Positions 11,978 through 23,215 of a DNA stretch of 64,000 nt are shown here, in pieces (positions within the stretch are counted from its first letter, which is position 1; every line of letters starts with the position of its first letter). This stretch comes from Hygrophila difformis. Taxonomy: Eukaryota > Streptophyta > Magnoliopsida > Lamiales > Acanthaceae. Under the pieces are notes generated by a model that ran no database searches, was not told the DNA's origin, and saw only the letters and a program-made list of their open reading frames with translations. The DNA is taken from the NCBI GenBank assembly GCA_030278955.1, contig JAOANR010000010.1, positions 21,358,444 to 21,422,443 on the forward strand, read 5' to 3'. A program made the position numbers and the translations under genes.

Positions 11978-13041
11978 TTAATTTCTCAAAACGAGTCCCG
12001 TGTGTAGGTAGACGCTTCTCATCTTATTCCTCCAGGAACTTTTCCAAGCGAGCTGCTTCTCGGCCAGGCGGGCAAGATCAGTGGAATCCTGCACAATTAA
12101 ATGCTCTTTCAATTTTGGCAACATGTTAGCCACTGCGATATTGGCTATCTCCCTATCAGGGACTGCCATTGTACATCGGCCCTTAATCCGATGTAGTCGG
12201 TTAATAAAGGTGCTTGCTGCCTCATCGGCAAACTGTTTGACATTAGTAAGGTCTGCGAGACTCACCCGTGACAGTGGCGTATAGAACCTGTCATGGAATG
12301 CCCGTTCAAGATCGGCCCAGTTTTGAAATGAGTAAGGCCGCAAGGATGCGAACCATGCGAAGGCAGGTCCAGTGAGGGATGAACTGAACAGTCTCAACTT
12401 CAGCCCGTCGTTGGTCGCCGCTTCACCAGACTGAGCTGTGAATCTGCCCACATGTTCTACAGTGGACTTGCCATCATCCCCTGAGAAGGTGGTGAACTAG
12501 GGTATCTTGAAGCCCCTGGGGTACGGCTGCATGGTGTCTACCCAATTAGGGTATGGCTTCCTGTATGTAGGCCGCTCCATCGGCCTTAGTTGAATCCCAA
12601 AATGTTGCTGCATTACGTCTGCCAGCAACTCGGGCGAGACCGCTGGTGCCTGTGTAGGAGGCATGGCGGCTGGAAGTGTGGCAGGTGTCGCGGCCATTCC
12701 ATATAGTTGTGGCGCCTTCCCCCCCAGCGCTGGCGGCATCGGACTAGGGTTCGGTGGGGGAGCCGCTACTGGCATGGCGGCTGTGGGAGGCGTAGGAGAT
12801 GTCAAAGCCACTCCATATGGCTGTGGTGCCTGCCCCCCTTGCGCCGGTGACATCCAACTAGGGTTCGGTGCGGACGCCGTTACAGGCATAGCGGATGTGG
12901 GAGGCATGGAAGGTTTCAAAGCCACTTCATATGGGTGTGGTGCCTGCCCCCTTTCCGTCGGCGGCATCCAACTAGGGTTTAGGGGCACCTCCGTCGCTTG
13001 GCGTGGTGCCATGCCGGATGCATCGGGAATTGTCGTACAGC
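11978..13041 (-). pseudogene. Gag, C-terminal part (outer element), broken
   Basis: The second part of the outer element's Gag, structural protein of the retrotransposon particle. From right to left it encodes a proline-rich region with three ~39-residue repeats (each with NPSxM, APQPYG-like and PP motifs), a conserved segment with AVSPELLADVMQQHFGIQLR, then the Retrotrans_gag core with LTGPAFAWFASLRP and FHDRFY. An in-frame TAG (plus 12497-12499) separates the proline-rich part from the core. The reading then degrades near 12020. The first part of the gene lies at 21538-21993, beyond the gypsy insertion. The matching protein in the other family member is at 24899-26458. There are no zinc-knuckle or pol residues. 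Confidence 0.85.
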
Positions 13042-13046
13042 CTGGT

Positions 13047-14091
13047 TGGCGTGAAAGCCGGAACTGTAGCAACAACAATAATACCATTTCCAGATGGACC
13101 ATGTTCAAGGAAGCAGATAAAGAAGTTCACAACCCGAGTTGCTGAATTTTTCCAAGATCATTTTGACAAGGAGCTGAAGAAAGTACCCGCAATCCGATCC
13201 GAAGCAACGTTGCTCTTACAGCTCGAGCAAGCAGATGTCCGGGAGCTGAATCCCTAAACCCGGAAGAGAGATTGGATGAAATAAGCTTGAAATAAATTAG
13301 AGAGAGATGGAGAGCAAACCAAACTCCTAATTCGGTCTAGGTAGGTTCGGTCTAGACCGAACTCACACCCTAGACTGAACTAACTCCCTCCCTCTCTCTT
13401 TTCCTTCCATCTTCACCCCAACTACCTAATTCGGTCTAGGAGGGTTCGGTCTAGACCGAACCCATGCCCTTGACCGAACTCCCCCCTTTTCTCCTCCATC
13501 CTTCCTTCTACTCCTCTTGTTGCTAGATTCGGTCTTTTGGCTTGTAAACCGAATTACACATTTCGAACTAGCATAATTTAATTTTCCATTTCTTGTATTT
13601 TCATAGTCATGTACGTAGGGGCTTTGGCAAGTATAAATATGCCTCCCCCTTCACTTGTAAAATCATCTTTTGTTGAATGATAAGTCTTTGCCTTTTGCAA
13701 GCACTCCAAAAGATCATCCCCCTAAATGAGTGATTCATTTTAGGGTTTTCAAACACTTAGAGCTTGAAGGACTCTATGTTGTTCATCAATCAACAATTGC
13801 GAAGCATGGAACATGGAGGGTACGACGTAGGAGCGTTTTTGCCATGAAAGTGTCAACTTGAGTTGATTCTTCATCATCTTGGACTTGAAGCTATCCAAGA
13901 GGATCATCACCAACAATTGAATCTAATGAAGTATTGAGGGCAAGACATAGGAGCTTGTTTGCTTACTCTTGTTAGGATCTTGAGTTGGTTGCTTCCCTAT
14001 CTTTTCTTTTATTTTTCTTTTGGTGGAAATATACCACCTACTAGCTTATTCATCTTTTGTATTTCAAGAATGTATCCTATGATCCATGGTA
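13047..14091 (+). repeat. 5' LTR of gypsy element
   Basis: 1045 bp, starting TGGCGTG and ending ATGGTA (CA mutated to TA). A TATA box TATAAATA at 13632-13639 sits in a typical U3/R position. The U3 carries palindromes built on TTCGGTCTA/TAGACCGAA (13345-13362 and around 13442-13463). By hand count about 16 differences separate it from the 3' LTR, roughly 1.5%. Confidence 0.95.
13632..13639 (+). promoter_or_regulatory. LTR TATA box
   Basis: AGTATAAATATGCC precedes a C-rich stretch and is preserved in the 3' LTR at 21073-21080. Likely core promoter of the genomic transcript. Confidence 0.65.
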
Positions 14092-14106
14092 TTAGTTTTA
14101 GAATTT

Positions 14107-14119
14107 TGGTATCAGAGCC
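14107..14119 (+). other. Primer-binding site, initiator tRNA-Met
   Basis: TGGTATCAGAGCC, the standard complement of the plant initiator tRNA-Met 3' end, lies 15 bp inside the 5' LTR. Confidence 0.92.
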
Positions 14120-15617
14120 TAAGATAGGATCTTTCTTGAGTTTTAGAACCAAAAACCCTAAAAATATTAAGTTTTAAAAATTTCAAAAATCTGCAGCCTA
14201 CTGTTTTGGTCATTTCTGAATTCATCCTTTGGAGTCTTTGAAATCTGGTCATATATTTGAAATCCTCTCGTCGAGTAGATGAATTTTCATATATGGTATG
14301 CTTAATTTGGACTTCATATGAGTAAGTTGTGATCAAATCAAGTTTGAGTGTTTATTCTTGATCAAATCCGAATTTTTCACCATATTTTGGACTTTGATCT
14401 TGTCTTTTGCATGTTAAGGACTTTTGTACGTGTTTATTATTGTAAGTTGATTATGTGTTTATGTTTTTAATTGCTAGATTGCATCAAAAATTCCAAAATC
14501 AAAATTGAGTGTTCATCTTGTTCATCACCACCACCTTGCTTATTCATAATTGTTCTTGGTGATCATAATCTTCATGAGTGTTCTTGTTGATCTCGAGCCT
14601 TGTGTTAAATTGATTTCATGACCATGATTTGCTGAAGATTTGGGGCGGTTGAAAGGAGACAAGGATTGACGTAATAGCCACCCTACTCCCTTGAAAAGAG
14701 GAACAATCATCATTTGATTGGAGATAAGGGTGAAGAAAAGTCAAATATTGTGGCTAATACCCCAATTCGGTCTATGGATTGAAAGAAATACCATTAGACC
14801 GCACCACAACAAGCAAGGAGCATCATTTGAACAAGAAGTGAAAAATTATTCAAGTTTTGTGAGGAACAATTCGGTCTACCACCCAAGTTCGGTCTATAAG
14901 ACCGAATTGCTAACCCTAAACCGAACCTCACCCCAAATTGCCCAAGAAAAGAGATTTTGAACCAAGTATTGGAGAACCAATTCGGTCTATACTCCTAATT
15001 CGGTCTATAAACCGAATCTCTACACCATAGACCGAATTCACCCTATATTTTGTTCCAAAATTTTTCAAAGTGTCCAAACCGCACCCCCTTGTTTATTTTG
15101 TGATCAAAATTTTTCCTAAGTTGGATATATACAGTTGGCACTTGGTTCATCTACCATTGGTACAAACACTGAGTTGAAGCTTTAATCAGGCAATGTTCTG
15201 CTCTTAAAGTTCCTCACTCAACAAGTGAAACCGAACTATTGAAATTCCTCCGGGAAAATTTAAATCACATTATATTGGTGCATTGAGTTGTTGATACACA
15301 GATATATTGGGAGCCTTGTGTGATCATTTGGGAGTCGAGTGCCGTAAGGACTCTTTTCAGAATTTTTAAACTCCACTCGATATTTTTAACCCTTTGTGAG
15401 GATTTGGAATTTGCAGTGCAACAGTGATTAATCGCAGTAACATGGAATCCTTACATTTGTGATCACATATTTTCAGTGTGTTAACATCTGTAATTATATT
15501 TTCTTTATTTTTTTCTTTTATTTCTGTTGAGTCATAGTAGTGTGCAAACAACAGTCTTGTTTTCAACTTCAATTTCAAGTGTAGTTGATATCCTTACGGA
15601 AGCATCGGGCCAAGTGA
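14120..15617 (+). other. Gypsy untranslated leader with TTCGGTCTA words
   Basis: A 1.5-kb leader between primer site and gag. It contains no convincing gene. Between 14764 and 15230 the words ATTCGGTCTA and TAGACCGAA recur about ten times in both orientations, sometimes as close inverted pairs (for example near 14889-14911 and 14998-15019). The same words occur in the LTR U3. Confidence 0.7.
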
Positions 15618-17444
15618 TTGAAGACTGAGAGTGCTTCCCGAGAGAAATTTTGCTGTTGTCTAAGTGCTACTAACATTTTTATATATATATTTAAATTGTG
15701 TTGTGTAGATTTTTCTGATCAAATGGCAGGAGCATCTGGAACATCCAACTCTGAGATTATCAATTTCCTTCAGTCTTTAAATCAGAAAATGGAAAGAATT
15801 GATAAAAAGATTGAAGATATCAACAGTCGAGTGGATAGTCAAATAGAAGGCCTGCAAAAGGATCTTGATGAAAGACTCAGGATTCAGGGAAATGCTGTGG
15901 AGCAACAAATACATCGAGTGGCATTGAGGCACCAATTGGGAGATATTGGACTGCCAAACCCGAATGCTCCGCACAACACCCCAGATACTGAACAAAGTGA
16001 AATTAATCCTGATGACGATATGGCCGAAGCCGAACAAATACTTGAGGAACAGTACAATGTCCAACGGGGGCCCAGAGCCAATGTTGGACACAATACTTAT
16101 CCACCCCCACCAGCAGCAGCACCTCAAGTACCGAGGGCACAAGGAGGCCGAAGGGCTCAGAACAATCAGGATGAGGAGCAGGAAATTAAGGGCATTAAAC
16201 ATGATCTTCCAGTGTTCAAAGGAACACCTGATCCAGCAGAATTTATTGAATGGAAAGATTCCATGGAGTTGATTTTTGACTGCTACAATTATTCTGAACG
16301 TAAGAAGATACAGATCGCAGTTTCACAGTTCAAAGACTATGCTCTAGCTTGGTGGCAGAAAACCTTGAAGGAAGTCAGGGAAAGAGGGTTTAGGCCAACC
16401 GAGACATGGGACGATTTAGTCAGACTGATGCAACATAGGTTTGTAGCATCTTATTACAGGAAGAGCTTGTACCACAAAATGGTGGTCCTGACTCAAGGCA
16501 ACAAAACTGTCAACGAGTACTATCAAGAGATGGAAAAGTTGATGACTCGTTGTGGAGTACAGGAAGATGAAGACATTACCAATGCCAGGTTTATGGAAGG
16601 GCTGAGAAAGGACATCCGGGATGAAGTTGACTTGAGAGGTTACAATCATACCGAAGAGTTGGTACATCTTGCGACCAAGATCGAGTTACAGCATAAGAAT
16701 CGGATTCCACGGATCACTTTTGGAAGCAGTTCTACTGGACCAAGTAAACCTTGGCCTGGAAAGAATTGGACTGGGAAAGAGTGGCCCATAATTGAGGACA
16801 AGCCCAAGCCAGCACAACCGAAGGGATTTGAACTGGCAAAGGAATTCAAAGTATACAAGCCACCTGTACAGAATCCCCAACCAGCAAGACCAAAGAGAGA
16901 CATCAAGGATGTCATGTGCTTCAAATGTCAATGGAAAGGACATTATGCCAATGAATGTCCCTTTACAAAGCGAGTCGCTGTGTTGGAAAGTGGTCATCTC
17001 AAAATCATTGAGTCTGACGAGGAAAGATCAGTCGAGGAAGAGCAAGAGGAAATTGCTCCCATTAAAATTGAGGAAGTCAGTGGTGATCATGAAGTAGTCG
17101 AGGAAACCGAGGAGAGAGTTTTAACTACTTTCGTGGCTATGCGAGTTTTGAAGGCTGAGAAAATCGAACAACCACCACCTGACGAGCAAAGAGAAGATTT
17201 GTTTCACTGTCATTGTGATTTGAACGGTAATTTGGCTTCTATAATTGTAGACAACGGTAGTTGCACTAACGTTGTTAGTACATATACTATTCGCAGGTTA
17301 GAATTGCCTACCGAGGACCATCCAAAACCGTATCAATTACACTGGATGAACGACAGTGGGGCACTGAAAGTGAGCCAGCGAGCGAAAGTTCCAATCAAGA
17401 TTGGCCATACTTTGAAGAAGTCTGGTGTGACGTCGTTCCTATGA
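15618..17444 (+). pseudogene. Gypsy Gag and start of protease
   Basis: 608 open codons. The first ATG (15618) is followed by a Cys/Phe-rich segment; the ATG at 15723 (MAGASGTSNSE) has a better leader and is the more probable start. A coiled-coil-like stretch (residues ~50-90) is followed by the Retrotrans_gag domain (EFIEWKDSMELIFDCYNY, YALAWWQ), then a CCHC zinc knuckle CFKCQWKGHYANECP, which binds RNA. The acidic linker leads into the aspartic protease with DNGSC where D-S/T-G is usual. The frame is lost at about 17425-17440, while protease sequence (ACHILLGR) continues in another frame. Gag itself looks intact; the fusion with pol is broken. Confidence 0.88.
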
Positions 17445-18841
17445 CAGCCTGCCACATTCTGTTGGGAAGGCTGTGGTTATACGACAATGATGTCATGTAT
17501 CGCGGGAAAGATAACTCCTTATCTTTCAAATTTTGTAATTAGATGTATACTGTAAAGCCTCTCTCGATCAAAACTGTTAAGATCGATCAAGAGAGATTGA
17601 GAGAAAATATGCGCAAGTCAGAGGAAGATTACAAGGCGAAGCAAAAGGGGAAAACAAAAATTTCCAGATTGGAAATTCATGATAAGACATCGGATTCTTG
17701 TCTTCTGCTGACAAAGAGGGAATTCGATCAAGCAATGCAGCGTGATAATCCAACAGGTCACTGTTTCTTAGCTTATTATAAACCTGTTGAATTTATTTAT
17801 AGAGCTTGTCATACTGCACCTGAAATTCGTAATGAATTTTCTAGGATGCTGGAGAGAAATAAAGATATATTTCCATAAGAAGTACCAGCTGGATTACCAC
17901 CTCTTCGTGGTATTGAACACCAGATTGACTTTGTACCGGGTGTTTCTATTCTGAATCGACCAGCATACAGGATGACTCCTGAAGAAACAAAGAAAATTCA
18001 ATCACAGGTTCAAAAGCTGCTTGATAAAGGATGGGTACGCGAGAGTCTATCTCCGTGCGCGGTACCAGTACTTCTAGTGCCAAAGAAAGATGGTTCGTGG
18101 CGAATGTGCGTAGATTGCAGAGCAGTAAATGCCATCACCATGAAGTACCGACATCCCATCCCACGCCTTGATGACATGCTTGACGAGCTTGGTCATGCGA
18201 ACATTTTCTCGAAGATTGATCTTTGAAGCGGTTACCATCAAATCAGAATGAAACCCGGAGATGAATGGAAAACGGCTTTTAAGACCAAATTCGGACTTTA
18301 CGAATGGCTGGTTATGCCATTTGGTCTCACCAATGCACCGTCAACATTTATGCGTCTCATGAATGAGACATTGCGCAGTTTTATAAATAAATTTGTTGTC
18401 GTTTATTTAGATGATATTTTAATTTATAGTGCAAACGAACCTGATCATGTATCTCATGTTCAACAGGTGATCAACAGGTTGCGGGAAGTGAAGCTGTATG
18501 CTAATCTGGAAAAGTGTACGTTCCACGCAACAGAGCTGAATTTTCTGGGTTTTATTGTTGGACAGGGAGGACTGAAAGTCGATGAACAGAAAGTGAAGGC
18601 CATTTCTGATTGGCCACCATTGAAATCAGTTCATGAGGTTCGTCAGTTTCTAGGACTCTACGGATTTTTCAGACGTTTTGTTCCGCAGTTCAGTGTCATT
18701 GCCGCGCCCCTTACAACGCTACTTAAAAAGGATTTGCCTTTTAAGTGGGGGCCAACGGAAGAAAAAGCGTTTTCTGAACTGAAAAGAGAAATTAACGCAT
18801 GCTCCAGTGTTAGCCTTTCCGAATTTCGATCTTCCATTTGA
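17445..18841 (+). pseudogene. Gypsy protease end and reverse transcriptase, broken
   Basis: After the frameshift, protease ends with LLGRLWLYDNDVMYRG, then a stop at 17540-17542. The linker (17543-17878) ends in a second stop within FP-EVP. RT follows: VRESLSPCAVPVLLVPKKDG, MCVDCRAVN, YRHPIPRLDDMLDEL, FSKIDL, a TGA where the family has Arg (DL-R-SGYHQI), then TAFKTKFGLYEWLVMPFGL, and the intact catalytic YLDDILIYS near 18410. The thumb region FLGFIVGQGGLKVDEQKVKAI is present. A frameshift near 18810 separates RT from RNase H. Confidence 0.9.
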
Positions 18842-19157
18842 GATTGAATGCGATGCATCCGGAACGGGAATGGGAGCTGTGTTAATTCAAGAGGGTCGTC
18901 CAATTGCCTACCACAGTGAGAAATTTTCTGGAGCCTCATTGAACTATTCCACCTATGATAAGGAGCTATTCGTTGTGGTAAGGGCATTGAGAGTTTGGCA
19001 GCATTATCTTCGGGGTAGAGAATTCGTCGTCAATACGGATCATGAAACTCTGAAGCGTATTCGAGGACAAGGACAGTTGAGTAAGCGACACGCACGCTAG
19101 AGTCAATTTACCGAAGGATTTCCCTATGTAATCAGATACAAAAAGGGAAAGGACAAC
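18807..19157 (+). pseudogene. Gypsy RNase H, broken
   Basis: Typical gypsy RNase H motifs: [49 protein letters not shown] and [12 protein letters not shown] near 19098 replaces the Trp codon usual in the RHARW motif. The reading resumes with SQFTEGFPYVIRYKKGKDN in the same frame. RNase H would degrade the RNA of the replication intermediate. Confidence 0.88.
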
Positions 19158-20099
19158 GTGGTCGCAGATGCCTTGTCACGAAGAGCAACATTGGCTGCCA
19201 TGGCGACGACACATTTGCTGGGATTTGAGCATATAAAAACTTTGTATGCTACTGATCCTGATTTTAAGGAAGTGTACCGACAGACTGAGGTACACTCATT
19301 TAAAGAGTTTTCCAGGCTTGATGGTTTTCTCTACCGGGAGAATCAGCTATGTATTCCACGAGGTTCTATCAGGGAATTACTGATTCAAGAAGCACATAAT
19401 GGTCAACTGATGGGACACTTCGGGAAGAATGCCACAGCTGAAATATTAGCCGAAAAATTCTATTGGCCCGGGCTGAGAAAATAAGTCGAAGAATTCATTT
19501 CTAAGTACATCGTCTGTTTGAATGCGAAATCCACGGTCAAGCCACATGGGCTTTATCAGGCATTACCTGTTCCAGCTGGACCGTGGTTGGACATTTCTAT
19601 GGACTTCGTGTTAGGTCTACCTCGAACTGCCCATGGAAAAGATTCAATCTTTGTCATGGTATATAGATTCTCAAAGATGGCACATTTCTTACCCTGCACG
19701 AAGACCAGCGATGCACTTCATATCGCAAAGCTATTTTTCAAGGAGATCGTGAGATTGCATGGGATTCCGAAATCCATTGTTTCTGATAGAGATGTGAAGT
19801 TCATCAGTTACTTCTGGAAATCCCTCTGGAGCGAAATTGGAACGAAGCTACTGTTTTCTACTGCATTCCACCCGCAGACTGATGGCCAAACTGAAGCTGT
19901 TAATCGGGTGTTAGGTAATCTGCTTCGTATTATTACTTCTTCAAATTCGAAGAGTTGGGATGAATGTTTGTCGTATATTGAATTTGCATACAACCGGCAC
20001 ATTCATAGTGCAACTCACATATCTCCATTTGAATGCGTTTATGGTTTTAACCCCTATCCCCGATTGACCTTCTGCCATTGCCAAGCAATGAGCATTTAG
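19158..20099 (+). pseudogene. Gypsy integrase, broken
   Basis: Begins MVADALSRR, then the N-terminal zinc-binding region (EAHNGQLMGHFGKNAT), where the HHCC end reads IVCLNAK with one expected Cys missing. An in-frame TAA at 19482-19484 interrupts it. The catalytic core keeps D in [13 protein letters not shown] in SDRDVKF and E in [13 protein letters not shown] (the DDE triad). The frame changes again near 20070 within the YGFNP.P region. Confidence 0.9.
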
Positions 20100-20460
20100 A
20101 TGTTAATGGCAGAAACAGGGCTCAAGCGATTAAGGAGGTGCACAAGAATGTCAAAGAGAGCCTACAGAAATCGGCGGAAACGTACGCGAGGTACCATGAC
20201 TGGGGAAGAAAGAAGCTGGTGCTGAAGCCAGGAGATTGGGTGTGGCTTCATCTGCGGAAAGAAAGATTCTCATCAAAGAGACGCAGCAAACTATCTCCGC
20301 GAGGAGATGGGCCCTTTAAAATTCTTGAACGGATTAATGATAATGCGTATAAACTAGAATTACCCTAAGAATATGGAAACATTAATCCGTCTTTTAATGT
20401 TGCAGATCTTGTGCTGTACGAAAGGGACGAACAGGACGTGTACGATGCTTGTCGGTTGAT
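20078..20460 (+). pseudogene. Gypsy integrase C-terminal region
   Basis: [54 protein letters not shown] match the GPY/F-type C-terminus of gypsy integrases. A stop follows at 20366-20368, but family-like sequence (YGNINPSFNVADLVLY) continues in frame beyond it. No chromodomain motif is visible. Confidence 0.8.
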
Positions 20461-20474
20461 CGCTCAACCTCCTC

Positions 20475-20487
20475 AAGGGGGAGGGAA
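20475..20487 (+). other. Polypurine tract of gypsy element
   Basis: AAGGGGGAGGGAA ends immediately before the 3' LTR TGGCGTG, fixing the LTR boundary. Confidence 0.88.
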
Positions 20488-21532
20488 TGGCGTGGAAGCC
20501 GGAACTGTAGCAACAACAATAATACCATTTCCAGATGGACCCTGTTCAAGGAAGCAGATAAAGAAGTTCACAACCTGAGTTGCTGAATTTTTCCTAGATC
20601 ATTTTGACAAGGAGCTGAAGAAAGTACCCGCAATCCGATCCGAAGCAACGTTGCTCTTACAGCTCGAGCAAGCAGATGTCCGGGAGCTGAATCCCTAAAC
20701 CCGGAAGAGAGATTGGATGAAATAAGCTTGAAATAAATTAGAGAGAGATGGAGAGCAAACCAAACTCCTAATTCGGTCTAGGTAGGTTCGGTCTAGACCG
20801 AACTCACACCCTAGACCGAACTAACTCCCTCCCTCTCTCTTTTCCTTCCATCTTCACCCCAACTACCTAATTCGGTCTAGGAGGGTTCGGTCTAGACCGA
20901 ACCCATGCCCTAGACCGAACTCCCCCCTTTTCTCCTCCATCCTTCCTTCTACTCCTCTTGTTGCTAGATTCGGTCTTTTGGCTTGTAAACCGAATTACAC
21001 ATTTCGAACTAGCATAAGTTAATTTTCCATTTCTTGTATTTTCATAGTCATGTACGTAGGGGCTTTGGCAAGTATAAATATGCCTCCCCCTTCACTTGTA
21101 AAATCATCTTTTGTTGAATGATAAGTCTTTGCCTTTTGCAAGCACTCCAAAAGATCATCCCCCTAAATGAGTGATTCATTTTAGGGTTTTCAAACACTTA
21201 GAGCTTAAAGGACTCTATATTGTTCATCAATCAACAATTGCGAATCATGGAACATGGAGGGTACGACGTAGGAGCGTTCTTGCCATGAAAGTGTCAACTT
21301 GAGTTGATTCTTCATCATCTTGGACTTGAAGCTATCCAAGAGGATCATCACCAACAATTGAATCTAATGAAGTATTGAGGGCAAGACATAGGAGCTTGTT
21401 TGCTTACTCTTATTAGGATCTTGAGTTGGTTGCTTCCCTATCTTTTATTTTATTTTTCTTTTAGTGGAAACATACCACCTACTAGCTTATTCATCTTTTG
21501 TATTTCAAGAATGTATCCTATGATCCATGGCA
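20488..21532 (+). repeat. 3' LTR of gypsy element
   Basis: 1045 bp, starting TGGCGTG and ending ATGGCA. Same length as the 5' LTR and about 98.5% identical by hand count. Keeps the TATA box (21073-21080) and TTCGGTCTA palindromes. Confidence 0.95.
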
Positions 21533-21537
21533 CTGGT

Positions 21538-21993
21538 GCCGCAGGAATGAAAGCATAGGCGGCCTGATATGGGAATGGGGGCAAATTGGCCAGGCCTCCG
21601 GACTCCGGGAATGGCGGCTGGCCAAGTGTGGTTCCATCTCCGCTGTGGGCCGCCAGACGACCCTGGACATGGTGGCACAATAGTGCCATTTGCTGGAGCA
21701 GATCCATCTTGTTGAGTACACAAGGATCCACATATTTTGTCAATTTGGTCAGCCATGGCAGACCGCAACACATCCATTAGGTGCCTTGTGAGTAAAGGCA
21801 TGAATTCGGCCATCGATAGCCGCATTTGCTCAGATAGGGTAGGGATTTGCATTGTTCCCTGTTGTGGTTGAGAAGTGCTCGCCATATTATCGGCGTTCTC
21901 AGAGGATGTTCTAACCAATGTGTTCTCTTGTAGCGACATTTCTTCGAATTTTTTAGTCAAGTCCCTTATTACTCGTCCAGATCTAAGTAGCAT
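21538..21993 (-). pseudogene. Gag, N-terminal part (outer element), broken
   Basis: Starts at ATG 21993 with MLLRSGRVIRDL, then FEEMSLQE, EQMRLS, MAEFMPLLTRHLMDVLR and MADQID, each nearly identical to the related Gag at 24899. Near 21660 the frame changes; PESGGLANLPPFPYQAAYAF continues in another frame and matches PDMGGFAS..PFQTAYAF of the relative. The gypsy insertion cuts the gene at 21537; the rest is at 11978-13041. Confidence 0.85.
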
Positions 21994-22025
21994 ACACTCC
22001 TAAGCGGATATGGTCTCAATCTCGT

Positions 22026-22046
22026 GTCCCACTAGGCGTGCCAATT
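22026..22046 (-). other. Primer-binding-like site of outer element
   Basis: Minus-strand AATTGGCACGCCTAGTGGGAC begins right after the 5' LTR end (GGTTAACA). The relative has AATTGGCACGCCCAGTGGGA at the same place. I cannot name the tRNA with confidence. Confidence 0.7.
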
Positions 22047-22840
22047 TGTTAACCAATAAATTTGGATTGAATATTGTTGAGGATTGTTACAAGGTTTACG
22101 GAAGGGAATTACAATAATTTAAGCAAAACTATAAAAGAAAGAAAAATTGCAGAATGGAAGAACATGAATTAAACTTGCAGGAATGAAAAATGCAGGAAGT
22201 AAAAATATGAAAGTGCGTCCTCTTGGGGGTGTGTGTAGATGTTCCTTTCCCATGCCATCTTCACCCTCTTATAGAGGGTGAAGCAGACATATCTCCAGGC
22301 TTCAACTGCTGATGATTCCTATCCCTTTGATGGCGTCAGGCATTGATGATACCGGATGTTCTCCCTACGTTGTTGACTCCTCTCCCTTTGATGGCGCCTA
22401 TCATTAATGGCACCGGATCTCTCATGGTTACCTATGTTGTAACGGATGAGTGTCTTCTTTCGGATAGGATTATGGTGATGACGCCAGTTATTGAAGTTGC
22501 TGGATCCTCTCCTTGGATGGTGCCTCAGCCTCCACAATTACCTCCAAGGGTCGTGCAACCTTTGATGCCTCATGATTTTATCCAAAGTTTTTAATGCTGC
22601 CAGGATTTACTTTCCACTGCTTATGGTGCTGCCTCTCACTATGGTTATCATCCGGATAGGTCGTGAACTAGATGGCGGCTCCTCACCACTTGGTCATCAT
22701 CCGGATAAATTTTAAATTGGACTGGGCCTCTCGAAGGATTGGGCTAAGCTTAATGGGTCTTTCGATTGGGCCCCTCGGAAAATGGATTGGGCTAAATTCA
22801 CCGGGTCTAATTCGTTGGGCCTAAAATATTGGGGTTAACA
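22047..22840 (-). repeat. 5' LTR of the outer gag-only element
   Basis: 794 bp, TGTTAACC to GGTTAACA, the partner of 8895-9703. About 2% divergence excluding the 15-bp indel, slightly more than between the gypsy LTRs, in line with the gypsy element being the later arrival. Confidence 0.92.
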
Positions 22841-22845
22841 GCTAT

Positions 22846-23215
22846 CAACTAACAGCTAATAGTTAATTGCCAAATATGGACAATATTGTGAAAGGGTACC
22901 AATATACTGGAATGGAACTGTGAAATGAGCCGAATGAGCCCCAGTTGAGCTCAATTCGTTTGTAAATGAGCCTAAATTAATCAAGCTTGAATTATTAAAA
23001 TATACAGTATATTTTTAAAATTTATTTCTAAAATTATTTTAGAAAAAGAAAACAAACAAACTGTGTTCAATCACGAACTCAAACAAGTCGAGTCTACACA
23101 GCTCGTTTATTTTAGGAGTATTAAACCAATCTCAACCTTCAATGACCGATCGAGTCGAGGTCGAACATGTTTGTTTATTTTAAGAGCTCTAAATGAATAA
23201 TTGAAATGTGACCAT
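22846..23215. other. Intergenic stretch, no gene seen
   Basis: AT-rich DNA contiguous with 8328-8889 before the insertion. Nothing coding is recognised. Confidence 0.5.

Larger units (their letters stand above)
13042..21537 (+). mobile_element. Ty3/gypsy LTR retrotransposon, complete but dead
   Basis: A full-length element: 5' LTR 13047-14091, initiator-tRNA-Met-type primer site, leader, gag, protease, reverse transcriptase, RNase H, integrase (the gypsy order), polypurine tract, 3' LTR 20488-21532. A perfect 5-bp target duplication CTGGT flanks it (13042-13046 and 21533-21537) and lies inside the gag of the outer element, so this is the younger insertion. The pol region carries at least five in-frame stops and three frameshifts, so the copy cannot encode its own proteins. 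No chromodomain is seen after integrase. Confidence 0.95.
8890..22845 (-). mobile_element. Gag-only LTR retrotransposon (TR-GAG type), split by a gypsy insertion
   Basis: This outer element is bounded by LTRs at 8895-9703 and 22047-22840, both starting TGTTAACC and ending GGTTAACA, with a perfect target duplication GCTAT (8890-8894 and 22841-22845). Its gag lies on the minus strand, so the right LTR is the 5' LTR. Removing the 8.5-kb gypsy insert leaves about 5.5 kb: a primer-binding-like site, a broken gag, about 2.3 kb of non-coding DNA and a polypurine tract. No protease, reverse transcriptase, RNase H or integrase is present, so it must have moved in trans. The element at 23885-27830 is a relative. 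Confidence 0.9.

Noticed and set aside
13003..13257. 84-codon plus frame crossing into the gypsy LTR
   Set aside because: Spans the junction of antisense gag and LTR start; a chance frame.
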